60,000 nucleotides of DNA from Phoronis australis (taxonomy: Eukaryota > Phoronida > Phoronidae): NCBI GenBank assembly GCA_002633005.1, contig NMRA01000141.1:554326-614325 (forward strand), given 5' to 3'. The notes beneath the pieces were generated by a model. The model saw only the letters and a list, made by a program, of their open reading frames with translations, was not told the DNA's origin and did not search any database. Within the stretch, counting starts at the first letter, position 1, and every line of letters starts with the position of its first letter. This document shows positions 45,201 to 56,300 of the stretch, in pieces. The position numbers and the translations under genes were made by a program.

Positions 45201-47869
45201 AAGGGCACTCTGGTATGATAGTAAAGCTTTGTAGGTTGACCACCAATTTCATGCTTGATCCGGTGTTTTCGTCTTACTGTAGCCAAGTGATTGGGCTTGG
45301 ATGTGTTAGATAGATTTAACCCATCAGGAAGTACGAAATGTTGCGTTACATAACTCGTAAATATGTGGACAATTTTATAAAAGAGACTGATGTCTAATAT
45401 GTCTCTGGAGGTAAACCAAAAATCTGAGCTATGGTTCCTTGCATATTGGCAGTAAGAATACATTCTTCAAATAGTTGCGTGTTTTTTAGAAACTTGTATT
45501 TGAAGCATGAAAATGATTGTTTTTTTTTCAAAAATAGTGGTTACAATAACTTGAGTGACGTTTAAGGTATGAATTATTAAAGATTTTACAGTTTCATTGA
45601 GGATCCAGAAAATGTATACTGTTTGATAACAGTATGCATTGTGGTCATTGTGACTTTAGTTCCAAGTTTTATATTTATATTGAACTATGGATATTATATA
45701 GATATCTATGAGTTGTTTTAACTGATATTTTATCTCTTTCTGTAATTCATTTCCATGGTTATTGTTATTTATTGTAGACTGGATCCAAAGTGTTTAATGA
45801 TATAGCCTATTCAGATCTTAATCAACAGTTGGTGTCTGCCTCTACTGATAGACACGTCCGACTGTGGGACCCGAGAATAACAGGTAAGTATTGAGAGAGT
45901 TGCTTACCTAGCACAGTACTCTATTGTGTTACGCGTACATGAATGCCACTTGATGGTTGTTAAATATAAAACTTAAGATTGTTGAGAATCATATTTTTAA
46001 AGCTGCTATGAACAGTGTTACTGTGTTTATAACATTTCCCTTTTTCATATGGTACATGCCAGAAGTATTCTGACAAAATGTCCCATAATTCCCCACAACA
46101 GCTGTGCAGAAGCCAAATTCATCAGAGTTTATTTTTCTCATTACCCAAAGTGAAGTTGAATTAACTGGATAGTTAGTAAGTTGGCTTAGCCATTCTATAA
46201 TTATAAGTTTGCCCCCATAACCAGTCCATGCTGTTAAACAATATAGCCATCAGGACAGGGTAATGTTATTTCTTCGAATTACTTTGTCTTGTGCTGTAGG
46301 TATATTTGCTGTTCCTAAGTAACATCGAATTTTACCTTTGAATTGAAATTGCTTAATGGGAAATTGTCTAGACACATGGTTTTATCTCTGTACTTGAAAC
46401 TCAACTTGAAATTTGACTAATTGCATGTTACACTTGGAGTAAACTAATAAGAAATATGCACACAAATAATGCGGCCTAATTGGTTAATTTTGTGAATTTA
46501 GTCTGAGTTCAGAGATAGGCTGTGGGCCCTTATGGCAATATTGCTTTGACAACTGACCCACCACGACTAGCAACCAATTTTATATCAGTAAGTGGTCAAA
46601 ATATTTGTTTTTGACAGAAAAACATGAGTTTATTGTCCATTTAAGAGTAAGTGATATTAGAGGACCACTTGTTTTTTTCAATCAGTTTGTTGAAATAACC
46701 AAACATCATTCTAGTTTTCATGCTAAGTAACCCTGAAGGAAAATTTAGCCAAATTTTTACTCTCTGTGTGGAGAGCATTTGAGCAAATAATGCCATTTTG
46801 ATGTGAGCACCCACTGAACAAGACCTAAATAACAATTTTTTTCAGCAGATATTAATGACAATCCACCAAGTTATTTTTTGCCATGGGCTGACTTCACTTT
46901 AGTATTTGAGGAACAAGTGCTGGTTGAGGTGTTTGTTTTATCCTGCTGTGTAGCTATAATGTGACTTTGTGACCAACAGATGGTGCTGTATGCAAGGCAA
47001 CGTTCACATCTCACACTGGTTGGGTGTCCAGTGTATCATGGTCACCAAGTAACCAATACCACTTCATCAGCGGTTCCTATGACAGCATGCTGAAATTGTG
47101 GGACACACGCAGGTATTGTACTGGATCCGTATCACCACTGTTCCCAATACCACTTAGTGAAAATACCATGGTTTAGTCCAAATTGTATACAGTCAAATGG
47201 TGTTACCACCTACCTGATTTATAACATCTGCTTGCTTATAATGTTCCATTCTGTAAGTCCCAAGACGACTTGACCTTGTGCAAATTGATTTGGTTATTCT
47301 TCAGGGCTTGGAATATTCCTCTTTTAAGAGGATTTCTTCTTCTATTGGTTTTAATTTCCTCTTATTTGTTTTCCAGTTTTCTCTTTTTCCTTTCTTTTTG
47401 TCGTTTTACAACACAAAAATATTTCTGTCACGCAAGCCTATTTATTTGTGGATCAATACATTTCCTGGAAAATTTTCCTCTTTGTCATTGGTCATTCGAA
47501 GCTCTGTTCTTTACGTCATACAATGGATAGTTTACAATTGTACCGGGAGGGTCCATTTTACATGGTTTAACTTTACCATGTTGAAATATCCTTCAAGGAA
47601 GAACTTAAGTTGTTGATTTTTTGAAAAAGTGAAAGGCTGGCTTCAACAGTTGTCTACTGTGTACCAGCCATTTAGCAGCATATATGGGAATTGTTATTTT
47701 CCTGTCATCTCTATTTTTTATTTTCAGCCCCACTGCACCCCTGTACAATATGGGTGGTCATGAAGACAAAATCCTTGCTGTTGATTGGTCAATACCTGAC
47801 CTCATGCTAAGCGGTGGCAGTGATAATCACTTGAAAATGTTCAGATACACACCCAATTTGTCGACATAG
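34597..47869 (+). CDS. WDR12: WDR12 ribosome biogenesis protein (one exon not found)
   Basis: WDR12 (yeast Ytm1) joins BOP1 and PES1 in the PeBoW complex, which matures the 60S subunit in the nucleolus. Exons: 34597-34655, [missing], 38448-38551, 39384-39490, 40191-40306, 41213-41370, 43583-43628, 44196-44278, 45072-45212, 45778-45883, 46980-47112, 47728-47869. All found junctions keep frame. The protein has an NLE-type N-terminal ubiquitin-like domain, then seven WD40 blades with motifs such as [37 protein letters not shown] and [11 protein letters not shown] Lys-rich insert lies between blades 3 and 4, as in orthologues. Visible length is about 397 residues; with the missing exon of about 30 codons it would match the usual length of about 423. 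The last exon is repeated after the gap at 48344. Confidence 0.95.
35322..35657 (-). CDS. Unidentified Cys-rich ORF in WDR12 intron 1
   Basis: An open frame on the minus strand begins [18 protein letters not shown] and continues with [13 protein letters not shown]. It has six Cys in its first 40 residues and no recognised family. There are no clear splice partners. It may be a transposon fragment or chance; the Cys/His spacing is the only reason to list it. Confidence 0.2.
   Translation of the reverse strand, partial: NIDCVDCMKTVPTCFGGIYCIVTCYVHSHGKRHIKGATSTANTENSSENVVAPSSTCDILDCPVLDGNVQLRFKGVSARIPLLNSMKYEKTLNYVLNNIKNLCFSILLAYR
35683..36539. repeat. 45-bp minisatellite, 19 identical copies
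   Basis: The unit starts GATGTAATGCAATCTGTCTT and continues to GTGAATAAT. All units read as identical, and the array runs straight into the N at 36540, so its real length is unknown. On the minus strand the 45-bp unit stays open as a 15-residue repeat ([15 protein letters not shown]). It is in WDR12 intron 1. Confidence 0.97.
36540..36540. other. Assembly gap (single N)
   Basis: It sits at the right end of the minisatellite, inside the intron that should contain WDR12 exon 2. Confidence 0.9.
36541..36690 (-). other. Open minus-strand segment flanking the minisatellite
   Basis: It reads [33 protein letters not shown] and PTEVF toward the array. No family recognised and splice signals are unclear. 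It could be an exon of a nested gene or chance. Confidence 0.2.
37258..37421. mobile_element. hAT-like MITE, 164 bp
   Basis: The ends CAGTGGCAGATTTTGAGGGA and (revcomp) CAGGGGCGGATCCAGGATTT are terminal inverted repeats of the same family as 33013-33337. No exact 8-bp target duplication was evident. Confidence 0.75.
38448..38551 (+). CDS. WDR12: WDR12 exon 3: NLE domain
   Basis: 104 nt, acceptor TTTTTTAG, donor ACG|GTAAAC, phase 1 to 0. It encodes [20 protein letters not shown] then [10 protein letters not shown], matching the family's VEFDFLIxGxFLRxxLxxH. Confidence 0.93.
39115..39283. repeat. (CA)n microsatellite with CACTCA interruptions
   Basis: An extended CACACA tract with ACACTC interruptions, in WDR12 intron 3. 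Confidence 0.97.
39384..39490 (+). CDS. WDR12: WDR12 exon 4: end of NLE domain, first blade start
   Basis: 107 nt encoding [20 protein letters not shown] and [13 protein letters not shown]. Donor AGTAT|GTAAGT was chosen over the nearby GTATGT because it restores ILLSGCYD across the junction. Confidence 0.93.
40191..40306 (+). CDS. WDR12: WDR12 exon 5: WD blade
   Basis: 116 nt encoding [20 protein letters not shown] and [14 protein letters not shown]. Acceptor TGTTTCAG, donor CAG|GTATCA, phase 2 to 1. Confidence 0.95.
41213..41370 (+). CDS. WDR12: WDR12 exon 6: WD blade
   Basis: 158 nt encoding [20 protein letters not shown] and the highly conserved [14 protein letters not shown]. Acceptor TTCCAACAG, donor AAG|GTGTGG, phase 1 to 0. 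Satellite-like element B begins about 80 bp downstream, in the next intron. Confidence 0.95.
41452..42480 (-). mobile_element. Satellite-like element B, inverted relative of element A
   Basis: Read on the minus strand it starts near GGGTTGTTTATTTGTA (about 42475) and ends with the same terminal hairpin (41469-41486). Seven monomers each carry a CCACTAG-type 14-mer. The 14-mers start at 41542, 41687, 41847, 41996, 42143, 42290 and 42433, spaced 143-160 bp. It lies within the WDR12 intron between exons 6 and 7. Confidence 0.85.
42481..43560. other. WDR12 intron, nothing recognised
   Basis: AT-rich intronic sequence without a clear repeat or ORF of interest. Confidence 0.5.
43583..43628 (+). 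CDS. WDR12: WDR12 exon 7: SWDKMLKIW
   Basis: A 46-nt micro-exon, phase 0 to 1, encoding [15 protein letters not shown]. Acceptor CTTTACAG, donor G|GTAAGT. Confidence 0.94.
44196..44278 (+). CDS. WDR12: WDR12 exon 8: Lys-rich insert
   Basis: 83 nt encoding [20 protein letters not shown] then KESKMLTR. The KKRKKK run is a probable nuclear/nucleolar localisation signal at the position of the human RPRKKQK stretch. Confidence 0.92.
45072..45212 (+). CDS. WDR12: WDR12 exon 9: WD blade
   Basis: 141 nt, phase 0 to 0, encoding [18 protein letters not shown] then [20 protein letters not shown]. Confidence 0.95.
45778..45883 (+). CDS. WDR12: WDR12 exon 10: WD blade
   Basis: 106 nt encoding [20 protein letters not shown] then [15 protein letters not shown]. 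Donor CAG|GTAAGT, phase 0 to 1. Confidence 0.95.
46980..47112 (+). CDS. WDR12: WDR12 exon 11: WD blade
   Basis: 133 nt encoding [20 protein letters not shown] then [16 protein letters not shown]. Acceptor CCAACAG, donor AG|GTATTG, phase 1 to 2. Confidence 0.95.
47728..47869 (+). CDS. WDR12: WDR12 exon 12: final blade and stop
   Basis: 142 nt encoding [35 protein letters not shown] and then TAG at 47867. Most of this exon recurs at 48345-48438 after the gap. Confidence 0.95.
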
Positions 47870-48343
47870 CGGATAATTTTATTGTAATGATGCTGCGCTG
47901 TTAATTACATTGAGATGTGAAATTTGAAATATATATTTAATTGTATCGAGTCCATTAGTACAAGTCAGAATGATTTATCAATTCGGGTGTGTAGAAGAGG
48001 CAAAGAACTATATGTACTTTGTAAACTGGATCCATTAGTCCTCAATCCAGGATCACAGCATTGTTGTGGTGGAAAAAAAATCTCATTCCGAAGTGGCTGC
48101 TGAATTGAGAACTAAGTTTACCATGTGTGCAGGATAATGTTTCTGCACCATTTTGGTACGTACTGCAAAACCAGATAACTACCATTTGCAGTTAAAATTT
48201 GCTCAAGTTGTATCTAATCGAAGCGAGAGATTTTATCCAAGTGTGGCGATATCCAACTTGAGTGAAGGCCTAAGTGCATGAACTAGAGCACCTATACCAC
48301 TGAACATTGTCAGAGTTTAGGAAAAATCCGGCTTATGCACGTC
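47776..48343. repeat. 568-bp direct duplication at a gap, copy 1 (WDR12 3' end)
   Basis: Copy 1 runs to the base before the N at 48344; copy 2 starts right after it. The two match over 568 nt with a handful of substitutions. This is the signature of two contigs with an unmerged, allelic overlap. Confidence 0.93.
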
Positions 48344-48344
48344 N
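48344..48344. other. Assembly gap (single N)
   Basis: Joins the two copies of the WDR12 3' end. Confidence 0.95.
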
Positions 48345-48912
48345 TGCTGTTGATTGGTCAATACCTGACCTCATGCTAAGCGGTGGCAGTGATAATCACT
48401 TGAAAATGTTCAGATACACACCCAATTTGTCGACATAGCGGATAATTTTATTGTAATGATGCTGCGCTGTTAATTACATTGAGATGTGAAATTTGAAATA
48501 TATATTTAATTGTATCGAGCCCATTAGTACAAGTCAGAATGATTTATCAATTCGGGTGTGTGGAAGAGGCAAAGAACTATATGTACTTTGTAAACTGGAT
48601 CCATTAGTCCTCAATCCAGGATCACAGTATTGTTGCGGTGAAAGAAAAATCTCATTCCGAAGTGGCTGCTGAATTGAGAACTAAGTTTACCATGTGTGCA
48701 GGATAATGTTTCTGCACCATTTTGGCACGTACTGCAAAACCAGATAACTACCATTTGCAGTTAAAATTTGCTCAAGTTGTATCTAATCGAAGCGAGAGAT
48801 TTTATCCAAGTGTGGCGATATCCAACTTGAGTGAAGGCCTAAGTGCATGAACTAGAGCACCTATACCACTGAACATTGTCAGAGTTTAGGAAAAATCCGG
48901 CTTATGCACGTC
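48345..48912. repeat. 568-bp direct duplication at a gap, copy 2
   Basis: It contains the last 31 codons of WDR12 with the same TAG and the same 3' UTR. It should not be annotated as a second gene. Confidence 0.93.
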
Positions 48913-49246
48913 CGACTTGTAGGAGTTTTACTACAGTGCCCCGATTGTTTGGCGTCCATCGACAATTTGTGCTTGGAACACAGTGGGTCATACCTACGAC
49001 CACATTACTATCATGAAGGTACCTGGGTGTGTAGCAACACAAATTGTAATAGAATTATTTTATCCGTTGAGTCTATTATCAAGCAGACCTTGTTCATTGA
49101 TAAGATTGACCCATTATTAAACCAGTCTGCAGGACTGGGTTAGCAGCTTACAGGCATTTGCTCCTTATAGTCGGCACCAATTGGTGACACAGGCTTGCTT
49201 TTTATGTGCATTTGTAATACACTGAGTTTTTAAGTACTTCAAAAGT

Positions 49247-49252
49247 TTTATT
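49247..49252 (-). promoter_or_regulatory. Candidate poly(A) signal for MSL1
   Basis: AATAAA on the minus strand, with another about 40 bp upstream of it (49291 region). It would end a transcript convergent with WDR12. Confidence 0.3.
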
Positions 49253-50221
49253 GAACACCTCAAGTAAAACTCAACAAAGCAATGCTCAAAATTTCAATTT
49301 ATTTTAAACTACATGTAGTTTACACAATACTACATCTACTTGCCAACAACTCACAAATGCTCAACTTTCCTTTAGGCATTGTTGCTGCAAACATTAACAG
49401 GTGTTGAGAACTCCCACAATATTTAGGTAGCAAACAGTTAGCTTTTAGGATTGACACTGAAAACTTTCCAAACATCTGAACCTATTTTCTAATAAAAGAA
49501 AAGTCCCAGTCCCAAACAGTGAAACCTGTCTGCTAAAGCACTGAACCACAAGACTAATTTTAATGTCCAGGTCCAATTGTTCTCTAAAATTATCCTTTTA
49601 CAATTTCTGTCCTGGTTTTGAGTGAACTGTGATTATGTGTCTTATTCTCTGGTACAGCACATTATGCTTCAAGTAAACAATGTTCGATTCCTAGTTTGTA
49701 CTTATTGACCCTAGCACTAAAGCTAAAAGTTGAGCCTGAACTAGAAACCAAGTTGCTTGAATCTAGGGGTCATCAAATGCAAACTTTGAATAGAAAGTCA
49801 CCCACCTAAACCATTACGAACTCTAGCACAGAATAATAGACAAATCTCTGAGTTAGCACAAAAACAGAATGGAAAATGCCAAAAAAAATTTGAAGTAGAA
49901 AAATTAGACCCCGGACCCAGAACAATTGGTCACTACATTCCACTTAAATTTCTGATTAACTTTTTCAACTAAAGTATTGCAAAAGCATTCGAATGAACCC
50001 AGGCCCTCCTTGGAAGATCAGTTCGTGTTGCCTTACACCGAGAACGAGACATGCAAAACAAAAGAGTGTTTTGAGAAAACTGTTACTGAAGCTGTTGTAC
50101 TCCAGCATTTGTTTAGATTCTCGTGCAACAAAAGACTGCTATCTATTAAAAAGATGAGGAGACATGGTAATTTAATGAAACAACAGCAGTGGAGATTGGG
50201 CTATCTGTGACCCTAACATTA

Positions 50222-50302
50222 TTAATCCTCTGCAATCTCAATAACTCCAGCATTTGGATCCAACAGCCGCTCGAAAGTTCTTTCATAAGCAAGACGACAT
50301 AA
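50222..50302 (-). CDS. Candidate terminal exon of MSL1
   Basis: After acceptor TTGCTTCTAG the phase-0 frame reads LCRLAYERTFERLLDPNAGV then IEIAED and TAA. It looks protein-like but has no match to the known MSL1 C-terminus. It does not join 52999-52927 directly, which ends in phase 2. Confidence 0.3.
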   Translation of the reverse strand, partial: LCRLAYERTFERLLDPNAGVIEIAED

Positions 50303-53300
50303 CTAGAAGCAACAGACTAGAACATGCCAAAAGTAGTATGAAATAATTTCAAAACCACCGTGCTTCCCGTTTTCTGAGTGGAATTGATTCTGGTTCTTGA
50401 AATCGCACGTTACCGTCGTGAAAAGACCAAATTCAGTTCATTGGTTGCTTCTTGGGGTAGCTCACCACAGCTAACCTGATTATCATTGAAATTTGCGATT
50501 ACTGCTTCATCCTATTTAGTGCTGCATAGGATCTGAAAAAGGTTACCTTAACAATCTACTTCACTACACTTAACCTGCAACAATAAAAAGTCTCGAATTG
50601 TTTCTTACTCAGAAGAGGAGTTTCATGCATTGGAAAGAGCCGACCGTCCATTATTGTGCAAGACTAATACTTGATACATAATGACTAGACGTGATGAGGT
50701 GCGTTGAGCTTGGTCTTGAAAAGCAATAATAAACTTTTGGTTCTTTCCGAGCCTCATAGTCACTCCTAAAGATGGCGTTGAGACTGTAAGGGGTCTACAT
50801 CAAGTCTGTTTTGACAGGGGACAGGTTTCTAGCGACTTTGTCCAAATCAATGCACCAAACGGAGAAATTTACATTCTGAATGCAAAGTCGGCATATCTGA
50901 ATCTAGTATAGAAAAATAAAGCCAACCGTACAAACTTAACCCTTAAAATGCTGCGATATTCTCAACACTGAAATGAACAATTACAGATCTTATAAGAGAA
51001 AAGTTTGTGTTTGAAAGAATGTTGTTCCATATTTGAGACAATAGTGGTTCAGAGGGTTGTCTAGAATTTTGAATGCTAATTTCTCCATACAAAAACAAAA
51101 TATCTTGCTGGAAGAATTGATTCAGTGCTTGAAAAATAGGTCACAAGGTAGCATAAAAACGTAGATTCGAAACAAGAACTCAAAACTAGCAAAGTTCAAG
51201 TAGCGATAACCGAACAACAAACATTAAATTTTTTCAAGATGGCCGTAAATTTAACCACTTCAATTTCAGTACACTAATACTAGAAACAAGAGTAAGATGT
51301 TACTTGCAAACAGGCACAATTAGTAAACAACCAAGAAACTTAACAAAACTATTTAATAGAACACTTTTCACAACAAGAGAATTTCAACTGGTTCAATTTG
51401 ACGGAAGTCATACAAGTAAATTCAATACAACGAAATGGGTCGAGAAACTTCATTTTCACAGATACAGGGNATAAAAACGTAGATTCGAAACAAGAACTCA
51501 AAACTAGCAAAGTTCAAGTAGCGATAACCGAACAAACATTAAATTTTTTCAAGATGGCCGTAAATTTAACCACTTCAATTTCAGTACACTAATACTAGAA
51601 ACAAGAGTAAGATGTTACTTGCAAACAGGCACAATTAGTAAACAACCAAGAAACTTAACAAAACTATTTAATAGAACACTTTTCACAACAAGAGAATTTC
51701 AACTGGTTCAATTTGACGGAAGTCATACAAGTAAATTCAATACAACGAAATGGGTCGAGAAACTTCATTTTCACAGATACAGGGAAATACCGACACTATT
51801 GAGTATTTCCCTGTAAATGTCAACTGCTAATGTCTCGAAATTACAGTTAGCACAGAAGTTGCCAAATAAACTACTGAGAATGACAAATAATCACTTTAAC
51901 CAAACTAATTTGCTTAAATTTCCACAGCCCAACATTTCATAACACAAAAGTTTTCCCCAATTCCCACTGTATACTATCTTCTTCTTGACCATTTTGACTT
52001 GTCTGTTTTACTCGTCTTTCCGCACCACGGGAGACCAAACTCGCTGAAAATAATTTTTTTTTTTATTTCATTTCATGCTTATGTTTTGCCAGTTACTTTC
52101 AAAGGATTTTTTTCTCATTAGCACAGCACTCGATCGCTTTAACACAACCACATTTATGTCTGGCCGTTCTCCTATCTCACAAAATAATACAATACAAAAT
52201 AACGCAACATAACATACTAAGAAAGACACATTCAGACAAATGAGACTGTGATAAGACTATGATAGAATTAAAAAAAAATAATTAAAATGGACAATTGATG
52301 TATGGATGGTACGAAAAAGTTACTAAAAAATTATTTCCAACATGGTCACGCTGGACCAACAACCATTGCACTTGATATCTGATGGATCATAGTTTTATGT
52401 TGCTCAGTTACGCAATAGGATAATACACACTTGGCCCAAGATCTATCACACACTCTTGTACTACGCCATAAACAAAATAGGCTTGAAGCTGCCCTGTGGT
52501 AAAACAAAACGACTAAACAGTTTTCTTACTCAAGCTCATTTCTTTCCACTCATAATTACGTGACAAAGGTAAATCACGCTTCCTACGACAACATAAGAAC
52601 GTCATTAAAACCTCAGAACTTGAAAACTCACATTTCTTTTACACAAACTTATTAATTATGGTGGTTATTTTCTCCTTCAAAGATGGATTTTAACTGAATT
52701 TTGATGCACATAGTAATTCTGAGAACACCGTAGGAACTTGTAATGCTTCTCAGACACTGCCCGACACAGAGGGCTGTAAATTAGCCCCATGCCTCAGGTC
52801 AGATAATTCAGTAACAACACATGCAGACATTCTGGCAAAGATTCTAACCACCCGAATATATTGGCTTCTCGAGGGAGTGCATTGACTATGGACCAATAGC
52901 AAATACTGAATCAACATTTTCCTTACCAATTATCTATGGATGGAATGGGGTAGCCGAAAGCTGTAACTGGTATCTGTTCGTTCACTTCAATAAATTGAGC
53001 TGAAAAAAATTCAAAAAGCGTTACAGTACAATAGACTCAATTTCATTAACAAACAATCCAAGCTCAGGGTCTACTCTTCGTACTCAAAATTATTTCCGAC
53101 ATTCTCCATTCTGCTTTTGTACAAGCTAGAGGTAAATATTTACTACTGCATGCTAGAGTTCATTGTGGTTAATGCAAATGAGTTTCTAGTACAGGTAAGC
53201 TCTTAATGGCCTCCAAGTTCGATCTGCATACTTGATTCTAAACTAAAAAAACTCGGTTCGAGTGCTCGAATTTGCAGTTGGAACAATGAGATCATCAAGA

Positions 53301-56300
53301 ACAAACCAGGATTTGGACAGTTATCAAGGTAAACCACTCCAGCACACAAAAAGACATTTCTTTTGAATTTGAACAAGTAAGTACAAAAAATGCCAAAAAT
53401 AATTCCGGTTTCCAGTGCAAATATTAGACCATGGGCTCTGATCAAACCTCCGACCATGATGCACACTTAAGATGCATACAGATTAACAAGGCATTTAGCA
53501 AATATCCGTAATAGTTAGACCAGGAGGAAACGCACTACTCTTCACATGTCTTCTACCCCAGAATATTTACTTGAAAAATGCCATATTTTGCACTTTTCTA
53601 GTAAACCCAAATGTAAGCCAGTTCATGCTTTCCGAAACAAGAGGCCTCGTGAACGGAAAATTCGGCTTTGATATGGCATGAAAAGCAACGTGTGGAATTA
53701 AAACTGCAGTAAATCCATCTTTTGTAAAAAAATAACTTCATTTACAGCACTTTGCATCATACAATTTGTTCCCCATTCAGAAGTGATTTGGGGCAATCAC
53801 TTACAGGGGACCCACGTTTTGAGAAAAACTTTTCTCCACTGAACAATGGGCATCAAACTGATTCCCAAAATCTGCAACTCCTGTAATTGACCATTTCTGT
53901 GATCTCTGGACATAGGAAGAGCTGTGACATCGGTCTCATAATATTGCTCACTTTGATAGGATTCTATTTGACAATTTGAAAACGGCGCGTGTGCGCTACA
54001 GAAATTAGAATGCCATCACGGTAAAGGAATGTTATGAGTCTAATTTGCTGAAAGGAAAAGTGTGAATTCGATTTTCCTTTTTTGGTCGGCTAAACAGAGT
54101 GTATGTGTGAGCACAAAGAAATGAAGACTTTAAGAAATACCAAAACCTGTCATGTGCGGATTTCAGCAGAAAACGACAAATTACAGCACATGGAGTGTTT
54201 GTAAGAAAATGTGGCAATAAAGAGAATGTGATCCGAAATCATATTTTGTAAAAAAATATGAAATTACAAAAAAAATGATAAAATGTTATCGAACTCATTA
54301 TATTCCCTGTTCTCAATTCTTTCCCAAAATATATACTTATGGTGCATTCGCCAATAAATGTTTCGATTAAGTATTTAGTTCGGTTTATTTTGACTTGCAA
54401 CTAAGTCCCACGTAACCGTAACAAAACAAAAACAAATAAATACAAACCATCTTCTAGCTTAGGCACGAACGTCTCCGGTTCTCTGTCCTCCTCCTTAATT
54501 TGCTTCTTTAGTTTACTTGCGTACCGTCCCTGCTGAAGTTTTTCATATGCCCTGAAAAGACATGACAACATTGTGGATAAGAAATGTACATAACAACAAT
54601 CACATAAAGAGCCTGTACGTGAATCAGTAAGGTCTGCTTGACTTATATTTAAAGTGCTTTTTAAATTAGCCTTCTGCTGCAAAAACAAATTTTTGATTTA
54701 GACCACATACCATTATCAAATTGGTCTCCAATAGTTCCACAGTCTAAATGGGTGTGGTTTTTGGGGTTGGAAAGAACGGACAGTACATTATTGCTTGTGA
54801 CCAGCCTCTACAAGTTGACTTGTCATGGTGTGTTGTGGTTTCAAAGAATAACGAACTGCCAGTTCTTTGTAGGATCAAAAATCACTTTTAGTGGTAAGTG
54901 GTCTAAATCCAAGTTTAGTTTCTTCAACGGAATGCTGATCTACTGCCATTTTAGCCGTAGATGTCATGCACTTGAACAAGAGCAACGTGTATATATGCTT
55001 ATCGAGTGCACAGCATACAACACAGACAAAGGGGTTATCATTACTTTAAAAACTTTTGACAAGGAAGCAGTACAGATAAATTTAACATAAAAGCTTCTAG
55101 GGGGTGCAAGTCATGTCAGCAACGCTCTCTACATTAGTAAAACACCTTCCACCTTTCATCACTACTCCTCGTTTGACAGAACAAAGTCACTTAATAATAA
55201 AAGCCACTTGTTAATGAATGCTTTTATTTTTCTGTGCCTACCTCTGTTCTCGTAGACGTTGCATGTCCCATCGTTTCCTCCGTACTTCTTCTTTCTCTGG
55301 TTTTAAGTGTCTTTTAAGGAATATCTCATCTTCCAAGTTTTCAGTTCCCTCTAGCTGGTAACAGTTAGTGTAGGTGACCACTTTCCATGTGGGCACTGTA
55401 ATCAAAACGGACAATTCAGCGCCTCAATTTCACAATTAAATGCTTCAGAAGTCCTTTCTCTGACCAATAAACCACACATTGCCAGCTGTCTCCCTACAGA
55501 CTACCCACCAGAGTTTTTATATACGGACATTTAGTAAACAGCCTGTAGCAGAGTTCTTTACTTAATAGCGTCACTGGATTCTGAACATAAATTGTAGATA
55601 AGTTTGAAAAGAAGGTGAAACCTGCACCCTCTTTCCGTAACAGCAATAAAATGATGTGGTCTTCATCCAGAAATCAAATCTAGCACAACCTCCTAAGGGG
55701 TAAAATGCCACTGGTTGTGCTTGTAGGTTTTGAACAAGAAGCGCAAAAATGTTTGTAACTATTTGTTTTAAGAGTAGTATTTTAAACCAGTGAAAAACTT
55801 ACAGATTCTTGGATAGGCTTCACGTTTCACAAGTTAGAATCAAAGAACAAGTGTGTGAGATAAAAAATGAAAGTTTTCAGAATGTTTTCATTATGCATTC
55901 AGACTGCAATTTGAAATTTCACTTTTTCAAGAAATACTTAGAATACAGAATTCTTTGCTGTTTTGAGAAATCCACATAATTTGTGACATTACAGTAAAGA
56001 CTTTCAAATTCAGAGTGATATAGTGTCATATTTTTTATTTCAAACTTCAGGTAAGGCCTCAATTTTAGAAAATAAAAAACTCACGTGGGTATACTACCAA
56101 TACACACCAGTCAAGTTACATGTGTAAACCCTGAACCCCATACACCAAGGACTGTCGTTATCTCGTTGAAGTTTGAAAGTTTTAAGCGATAGTCATGCGA
56201 TAAGTTGATTTTCAAGTTGAATCTCGTGTAAATTTTGGCTATCAGACCCTCCTTCCAGAGATTACACTCCATTTACATAAAAGTTCTGCTGTCAAGATTC

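Noticed and set aside
48345-48438. Second WDR12-like gene fragment or pseudogene
   Set aside because: Exact overlap geometry around the N and near identity through the 3' UTR indicate an assembly duplicate.
54752-55090. 112-residue plus ORF
   Set aside because: Lies in an MSL1 intron antisense, has no motif, and part resembles repeat sequence near 24.76 kb.
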